Source: Azoarcus sp. TTM-91
GTDB lineage: Bacteria > Pseudomonadota > Gammaproteobacteria > Burkholderiales > Rhodocyclaceae
Assembly (NCBI RefSeq): GCF_012911025.1
Contig: NZ_WUEI01000003.1
Span: 1-64,000, forward strand
DNA length: 64,000 nucleotides
Direction of reading: 5' to 3'
The first letter of the stretch is position 1; each line of letters starts with the position of its first letter. The translations under genes and the position numbers were made by a program. Under the pieces are notes generated by a model. That model was not told the origin of the DNA. It was given only the letters and a program-made list of their open reading frames with translations, and did not search any database. This document shows, piece by piece, positions 60,086-64,000 of the stretch.

Positions 60086-60099
60086 TTGACGAGAGTCAA
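60086..60099 (+). promoter_or_regulatory. FNR/DNR-like box upstream of the bacteriohemerythrin gene
   Basis: TTGAC-GAGA-GTCAA, a perfect 5-bp inverted repeat with 4-nt spacer, like the FNR-family TTGAT-N4-ATCAA pattern. A -10-like AACAAT at 60122-60127 would put the transcription start near 60134 and the box centre near -41.5, the class II activation position. Confidence 0.55.
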
Positions 60100-60101
60100 G
60101 G

Positions 60102-60143
60102 CCTTCATACGGTATGAAGCAAACAATCCATACCATACGGTAT
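60102..60143 (+). repeat. Two CATACGGTAT operator-like repeats
   Basis: CATACGGTAT occurs at 60106-60115 and 60134-60143, 28 bp apart. The first lies in a perfect 8-bp inverted repeat (60103-60110 with 60112-60119, one-base centre). The second lies in ATACC-N4-GGTAT. They overlap the predicted promoter, so a repressor or activator site is likely. Confidence 0.6.
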
Positions 60144-60156
60144 AGGAGGCAGGACG

Positions 60157-60639
60157 ATGGCTGATCTGTTTGAATGGAGCGAGGCGTATCACATCGGTAT
60201 CGGTGACATCGATGAGCAGCACGAAGAACTGGTTGCGCTGCTGAACCGTCTCAACGCGGCGATCCACGAACGTCAGGGCTCCAAGGCGGTGCGGCGAACG
60301 CTGGATGAGTTGGTGAACTACACCCGCGAGCACTTCGCCATCGAAGAGCGGCTGATGCAGGAGTCCGGCTACCCGGAGTACGAGGAGCACCGCAGCTACC
60401 ACGATGCGCTGATCGACCAGATCCACGCCCTGCAGGCGAAGCTGGACAAGGGCGAAGCCTCCATCACCTTCGAACTGCTGCACTTCCTGCGCGTATGGCT
60501 GATCCGCCATATCTGTGATGTCGACCAGCGCTTCGGTAGCTGGTACGTGGAGAACGGCTCCCGCCCGGCGTGGATGGAGGAGGCGCAGCGAGCGATGCGT
60601 CAGCGCCGCTGGTGGCAATTCTGGCGTGCCTGGCAGTGA
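60157..60639 (+). CDS. Bacteriohemerythrin with Trp-rich tail
   Basis: 160-residue non-haem di-iron oxygen-binding protein. All seven iron ligands are present: His22, His59, Glu63, His78, His82, His118 and Asp123 (IDEQHEEL, TREHFAIEERLM, YEEHRSYHD, RHICDVD). After the four-helix bundle is an unusual basic/Trp tail RQRRWWQFWRAWQ (148-160), possibly membrane-binding. AGGAGG lies 7 nt before ATG. The promoter has an FNR-like box and repeated palindromes, suggesting redox control. It ends with its own terminator, so it is monocistronic. Possible roles are oxygen delivery or sensing linked to motility; this is inferred. Confidence 0.93.
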   Translation: MADLFEWSEAYHIGIGDIDEQHEELVALLNRLNAAIHERQGSKAVRRTLDELVNYTREHFAIEERLMQESGYPEYEEHRSYHDALIDQIHALQAKLDKGEASITFELLHFLRVWLIRHICDVDQRFGSWYVENGSRPAWMEEAQRAMRQRRWWQFWRAWQ

Positions 60640-60666
60640 GCCAGTCCCGCAAGGCAGGAAAAGAAG

Positions 60667-60693
60667 AACGGCCGGGATTCCCGGCCGTTTTTT
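60667..60693 (+). terminator. Intrinsic terminator after the bacteriohemerythrin gene
   Basis: 10-bp GC-rich stem (60667-60676 with 60680-60689), loop ATT, then T-tract to 60693. Confidence 0.92.
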
Positions 60694-60743
60694 CATAGCG
60701 GTTCGTGCGCGGCGCCTGGTGTGAGCAGGCGCTCAAGGATGGA

Positions 60744-63095
60744 TCAGCGCATCCGCTCCGGCTTGATCCTGGGTGACAGCGGCACGCCCTTGCGAGCACG
60801 GCGGTGGCGCAGGGTTTCACGCTGTGCCGGCTTCAGTTCCTGGGTCGTGGCTTTAGCGCCCCGGCCGGTTCCTTCCACCACCATCACCGCATCATCCGCC
60901 GGCACCGCCACCGCGGCGAGGGCTTCGCCTTCGTCCAGGGCCATCACGATGACGCCGCGGCCGCCGCTCTGCACCTTCATCTCGGTGCGCGGGAACACCA
61001 GCAGGCGGCCGCCCTCGGAGGCGGCGGCAATCCAGTTGCCCACTGCCTTGGCCGGCGTCAGCATGCGCTCGCCTTTTTCCAGGCTCATGAAGGCCTTGCC
61101 GGCACGCTGGCGGCTGCTGGCATCGGCCACCGAGCAGAGGAAGCCGTAGCCGCCGCTGTTGGCGAAGAACCAGACGGTGTCCGGTGCATCGGAGACGACC
61201 TGGGCCAGCTTGCCGCCGTCCTGGAAGTCCACCAGCGTGGTGATGGGCACGCCGTCGCCGCGGCCGCCTGGCAGGTCGGAGACCTTGATGGTATAGGCGC
61301 GGCCGTTGGTGTCGATGACGATCAGCGGCCAGGTGCTGCGGGTTTCCAGCAGTGCGAAGCCGAAGTCGCCGGCCTTGTAGGACACCGCCGCCGGGTCGAT
61401 GCCGTGGCCCTGGCGGGCGCGTACCCAGCCATTGCGCGACAGGATGACCGTCATCGGTTCGTCGGCGACGCTGAGCTCGGCGCTGGCCGCCGGGGCAACG
61501 GTTTCCAGCAGCGTGCGGCGGTCGTCGCCGTACTTTTTCGCGTCCTCCTGGATTTCCTTGAGGATGAGCTTGGTCATCGCGTTGCGGTTGTCCAGCAGGT
61601 GCTGCAGCCCTTCGCGCTCCTGCTTGAGCTCGGCCAGTTCCTTCTCGATCTTGAAGCCTTCCAGCCGGGCGAGCTGGCGCAGGCGGATTTCGAGAATGTC
61701 CTCGGCCTGGAGCTCGCTGAGGCCGAAGGCGGAGATCAGCGCCGGCTTGGGCTCGTCCGACTCGCGGATGACGCGGATCACTTCTTCGATGTGCAGGAAG
61801 GCGATCATGCGGCCTTCCAGGATGTGCAGCCGGCGATCCACTTCGCCCAGCCGGTGGCGGGTGCGCCGCTCGACAGCGTGGTAGCGGAAGTCGATCCACT
61901 CCTTGAGGATCTGCACCAGGTTCTTCTGCTGCGGCCGGCCGTCGCGGCCTATCATCGTCAGGTTGAGCGAGACCGAGCTTTCCAGGCTGGTGTGGGCGAG
62001 GAGCACCGCCATGAACTCATCGCGGCCCTGCCGGCTGGACTTCGGTTCCAGCACGATGCGCACCGGCGACTTGTCGCTGGACTCGTCACGCACGGTATCC
62101 AGCACGCCCAGCACCAGCTGCTTGAGGTTCTTCTGCTCCTGGGAGACGTCCTTCTTGCCGGCGCGCGGCTGCGGGTTGGTGATGCCTTCGATCTCGGACA
62201 GCACCTGGGCGGTGGATACGCCGTGCGGAAGTTGTTCGACGATGACGCGCCATTGGCCGCGCGCCAACTCCTCGATGCGCCAGCGTGCGCGCATGCGCAG
62301 GCTGCCGCGGCCACTGGTGTAGGCGTCGCGGATGGCCTCCGGCGTGGAGATGAGCTGGCCACCGCCGGGAAAGTCGGGGCCGGGCAGCAGCGGCAGGACT
62401 TCGTCCAGACCGGCTTCCGGATGGCGAATCAGGTGGCAGGCGGCCTCGGCGACTTCGCGCAGGTTGTGCGGCGGAATTTCCGTGGCCATGCCGACCGCGA
62501 TGCCGGAGGCGCCGTTCATCAGCACGAAGGGCAGGCGGGCAGGCAGCAGCTGCGGCTCTTCGAAGGCACCGTCGTAGTTGGGGATGAAATCCACCGTGCC
62601 GCGGTCGATCTCGGACAGCAGCAGTTCGGCGATGGGCGTCAGCCGGCATTCGGTGTAACGCATGGCAGCGGCGGAATCGCCGTCGCGCGAGCCGAAGTTG
62701 CCCTGGCCGTCCACCAGCGGATAGCGCAGCGAGAAATCCTGGGCGACCCGCACCATGGCGTCGTACACCGAGCTGTCGCCGTGGGGGTGGTACTTACCGA
62801 TGACGTCGCCGACCACGCGGGCGGACTTCACATGCTTGGATTGCGCGCTCAGGCGCATCTCGTTCATCGCATGCAGGATGCGGCGCTGCACCGGCTTGAG
62901 GCCGTCTTCCACCTGGGGCAGGGCGCGCGAGCGGACAACGCTCATCGCATAGGCGAGGTAGGCGCGCTCGGCGTAGCGGTCCAGCGGCAGCGCGCCGTCG
63001 TCGAGTTCGCCGGAAACCGGGGTTTCCGGTGGAGGCGGAGCGGGAGGGGCCGGGGGCGTTGCGGCGTCGAACAGATCGAGGGAGTCGTTACTCAT
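60744..63095 (-). CDS. parC: DNA topoisomerase IV subunit A
   Basis: 783-residue chromosome decatenase subunit. After a Pro-rich N-terminal extension (11-30) comes the breakage-reunion domain with catalytic Tyr147 (AAAMRYTEC). The quinolone-region residues Ser108 and Asp112 ([12 protein letters not shown]) are wild-type-like. The C-terminal domain lacks the gyrase GyrA box, separating it from the gyrA gene at 6.7 kb. [10 protein letters not shown] at ATG 63095 is the likely start; no Shine-Dalgarno is visible before it. It follows a TPR-like gene and parE on the same strand. Confidence 0.95.
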   Translation of the reverse strand: MSNDSLDLFDAATPPAPPAPPPPETPVSGELDDGALPLDRYAERAYLAYAMSVVRSRALPQVEDGLKPVQRRILHAMNEMRLSAQSKHVKSARVVGDVIGKYHPHGDSSVYDAMVRVAQDFSLRYPLVDGQGNFGSRDGDSAAAMRYTECRLTPIAELLLSEIDRGTVDFIPNYDGAFEEPQLLPARLPFVLMNGASGIAVGMATEIPPHNLREVAEAACHLIRHPEAGLDEVLPLLPGPDFPGGGQLISTPEAIRDAYTSGRGSLRMRARWRIEELARGQWRVIVEQLPHGVSTAQVLSEIEGITNPQPRAGKKDVSQEQKNLKQLVLGVLDTVRDESSDKSPVRIVLEPKSSRQGRDEFMAVLLAHTSLESSVSLNLTMIGRDGRPQQKNLVQILKEWIDFRYHAVERRTRHRLGEVDRRLHILEGRMIAFLHIEEVIRVIRESDEPKPALISAFGLSELQAEDILEIRLRQLARLEGFKIEKELAELKQEREGLQHLLDNRNAMTKLILKEIQEDAKKYGDDRRTLLETVAPAASAELSVADEPMTVILSRNGWVRARQGHGIDPAAVSYKAGDFGFALLETRSTWPLIVIDTNGRAYTIKVSDLPGGRGDGVPITTLVDFQDGGKLAQVVSDAPDTVWFFANSGGYGFLCSVADASSRQRAGKAFMSLEKGERMLTPAKAVGNWIAAASEGGRLLVFPRTEMKVQSGGRGVIVMALDEGEALAAVAVPADDAVMVVEGTGRGAKATTQELKPAQRETLRHRRARKGVPLSPRIKPERMR

Positions 63096-63225
63096 CGGAG
63101 GTGAAGCGCGGGCCGGATTGGCAAAGGGCCCCGATCTTACCCCGTTCGCGGCGCCAGCCGCCAACCGCGGCGGCGAGGATGCGACGCGGCTGCGGCGCTT
63201 GTCGGATTTGCCACCGGGGCGGTGT

Positions 63226-63723
63226 TCACTCGTCCTCGGCGTCTTCCAGCAGGGCGGCGATCACCGAATGGCCGACGCCGTCGTCCGGGTCCAGCTGCTG
63301 CAGATGGCCGAGCACGCTGCGGCTGACTTCCGGGTTGCCCCGGCGCAGCTCGATGAAGGCCAGCGCCTTGAGGAAGGAGAGCAGGAAGCGCTGCGGCACC
63401 GTGCGGCGTTTGCTTTCCCCTACGTCGTCCGGCGTCCAGGTGCGCCAATCGTGGCTGATGCGCGCCTGGTGGGCGGCTTCGGCCAGTCCGTCCAGGGCCA
63501 CTGCGAGGGCGTCGTCCAGGTCGCGCTGCTGGTTCTGCAGCTTGAACAGGCAGCGGTAGGCGGGCAGGGAGGAGGGCGAGATCTCGATGGCGTGGCGGAA
63601 CAGCGCGCGGGCGCGTGCCGGCTCGCTGCGGTGGCAGCTCACGCCTTCCTGCAGCAGGGCATTGACGTGGGGCGGTAGCGGACCGAAATCGACCAGGTTT
63701 TCGACGGGCTTGGGGCGGGCCAT
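63226..63723 (-). CDS. TPR-like hypothetical protein between parE and parC
   Basis: 165-residue cytosolic helical protein of unknown function. Repeat-like helices resembling TPRs are seen ([40 protein letters not shown]), and an acidic end ALLEDAEDE. It starts at ATG 63723 ([20 protein letters not shown]); the upstream frame is open but unlike a protein N-terminus. It is placed between parE (73 nt before) and parC (130 nt after), so probably co-transcribed with topoisomerase IV. Confidence 0.78.
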   Translation of the reverse strand: MARPKPVENLVDFGPLPPHVNALLQEGVSCHRSEPARARALFRHAIEISPSSLPAYRCLFKLQNQQRDLDDALAVALDGLAEAAHQARISHDWRTWTPDDVGESKRRTVPQRFLLSFLKALAFIELRRGNPEVSRSVLGHLQQLDPDDGVGHSVIAALLEDAEDE

Positions 63724-63796
63724 GGCGGGCAGGAGGGAGTCGCGGATCCTGCGCTTAAGCAAGATGCATTCCGCTTCGCCCGCCCGGGGGAAAGCC

Positions 63797-64000
63797 TCAG
63801 ATGTCGGCTTCCACCGTGTCGCCCTTGTCTTCCATCCAGGCACGCCGGCCGGAGGCTTCCCCCTTGCCCATCAGCAGGGTGAACATGCGCTGGGTTTCCT
63901 CGGCGGCGCCGGGGCGGACCTGCACCGGCAGCACCCGGCGGGTGGCGGGCGCCATGGTGGTTTCGCGCAGCTGATCCGGGTTCATCTCGCCCAGGCCCTT
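63797..64000 (-). CDS. parE: DNA topoisomerase IV subunit B (C-terminal fragment)
   Basis: Only the last 67 residues lie in the window; the 5' end is beyond 64000. The sequence KGLGEMNPDQLRETTMAPAT and the ending MGKGEASGRRAWMEDKGDTV are the conserved Toprim-proximal C-terminus of type IIA topoisomerase B subunits. ParE rather than GyrB is chosen because parC lies in the same operon. Confidence 0.9.
   Translation of the reverse strand, partial: KGLGEMNPDQLRETTMAPATRRVLPVQVRPGAAEETQRMFTLLMGKGEASGRRAWMEDKGDTVEADI

Noticed and set aside
60804..63104. 766-codon plus-strand frame opposite parC
   Set aside because: Same artefact: no recognisable motif, biased composition, and it mirrors the codon structure of parC.
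63090..63110. GGAGGTGA (perfect Shine-Dalgarno) at the parC start
   Set aside because: It lies on the plus strand, opposite to parC, and no plus-strand gene starts after it. It is probably a coincidence of GC-rich sequence.

Overview
The window is a gene-dense, GC-rich stretch of a Gram-negative chromosome. It looks like a betaproteobacterium, most likely a Rhodocyclales-type organism. That placement is an inference from gene order (grpE-dnaK-dnaJ; pheA-hisC-tyrA-aroA/cmk-rpsA-ihfB; surE-pcm-nlpD-rpoS), from a fused aroA-cmk gene, and from FlhF/FlhG plus MotCD flagellar genes. No insertion sequence, prophage, CRISPR array or other mobile element was seen. No gap between genes exceeds about 300 bases. 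Nearly everything is core chromosome, and the unusual signals lie in regulation and in a few modified proteins.

Layout. 1-2.3 kb: 5' part of a periplasmic TPR protein, divergent from cysS, which has a structured leader ending in an intrinsic terminator. 2.4-6.3 kb: heat-shock operon grpE-dnaK-dnaJ on the minus strand with two sigma32-type promoters. 6.3-17.6 kb: a small cysteine-motif protein, then gyrA-serC-pheA-hisC-tyrA-aroA/cmk-rpsA-ihfB (aromatic amino acid synthesis plus information processing). 17.7-25.4 kb: lapA-lapB, ugd, cysM, a ydbH-ynbE-ydbL-like envelope lipid-transport operon with an exonuclease gene, and a small membrane protein. 25.4-33.2 kb: tRNA-Val, thrS-infC-rpmI-rplT, pheS-pheT-ihfA-merR-like, tRNA-Pro. 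33.2-36.5 kb: surE-pcm-nlpD-rpoS. 36.5-41.4 kb (minus): moxR-DUF58-tgpA-mltB. 41.5-49.6 kb: HDAC-like deacetylase, dapA-bamC, an Ala-rich lipoprotein, a hypothetical gene plus roxA (minus), rlmD, tRNA-Ser, rluE and a DUF192 protein. 49.8-60.1 kb: flagellar block flhB-flhA-flhF-flhG-fliA-motC, an opposite-strand chemoreceptor gene, then motD. 60.1-64 kb: bacteriohemerythrin, then parE-TPR-parC on the minus strand.

How the parts fit. The flagellar block encodes the type III export gate (FlhA/FlhB), pole-placement proteins (FlhF/FlhG), sigma28 (FliA) and a stator (MotC/MotD). The chemoreceptor and motD face apart from a shared region carrying sigma28-type promoters, so FliA probably drives both. 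The FlhG-position protein keeps the N-terminal DQAxxLR motif known to stimulate FlhF but lacks a recognisable P-loop. The bacteriohemerythrin gene has an FNR/DNR-like box and repeated palindromes in its promoter, suggesting oxygen- or redox-responsive control. infC starts with AUC, a rare initiator typical of IF3 autoregulation.

All calls come from reading the sequence and remembered family features; no database search was run.
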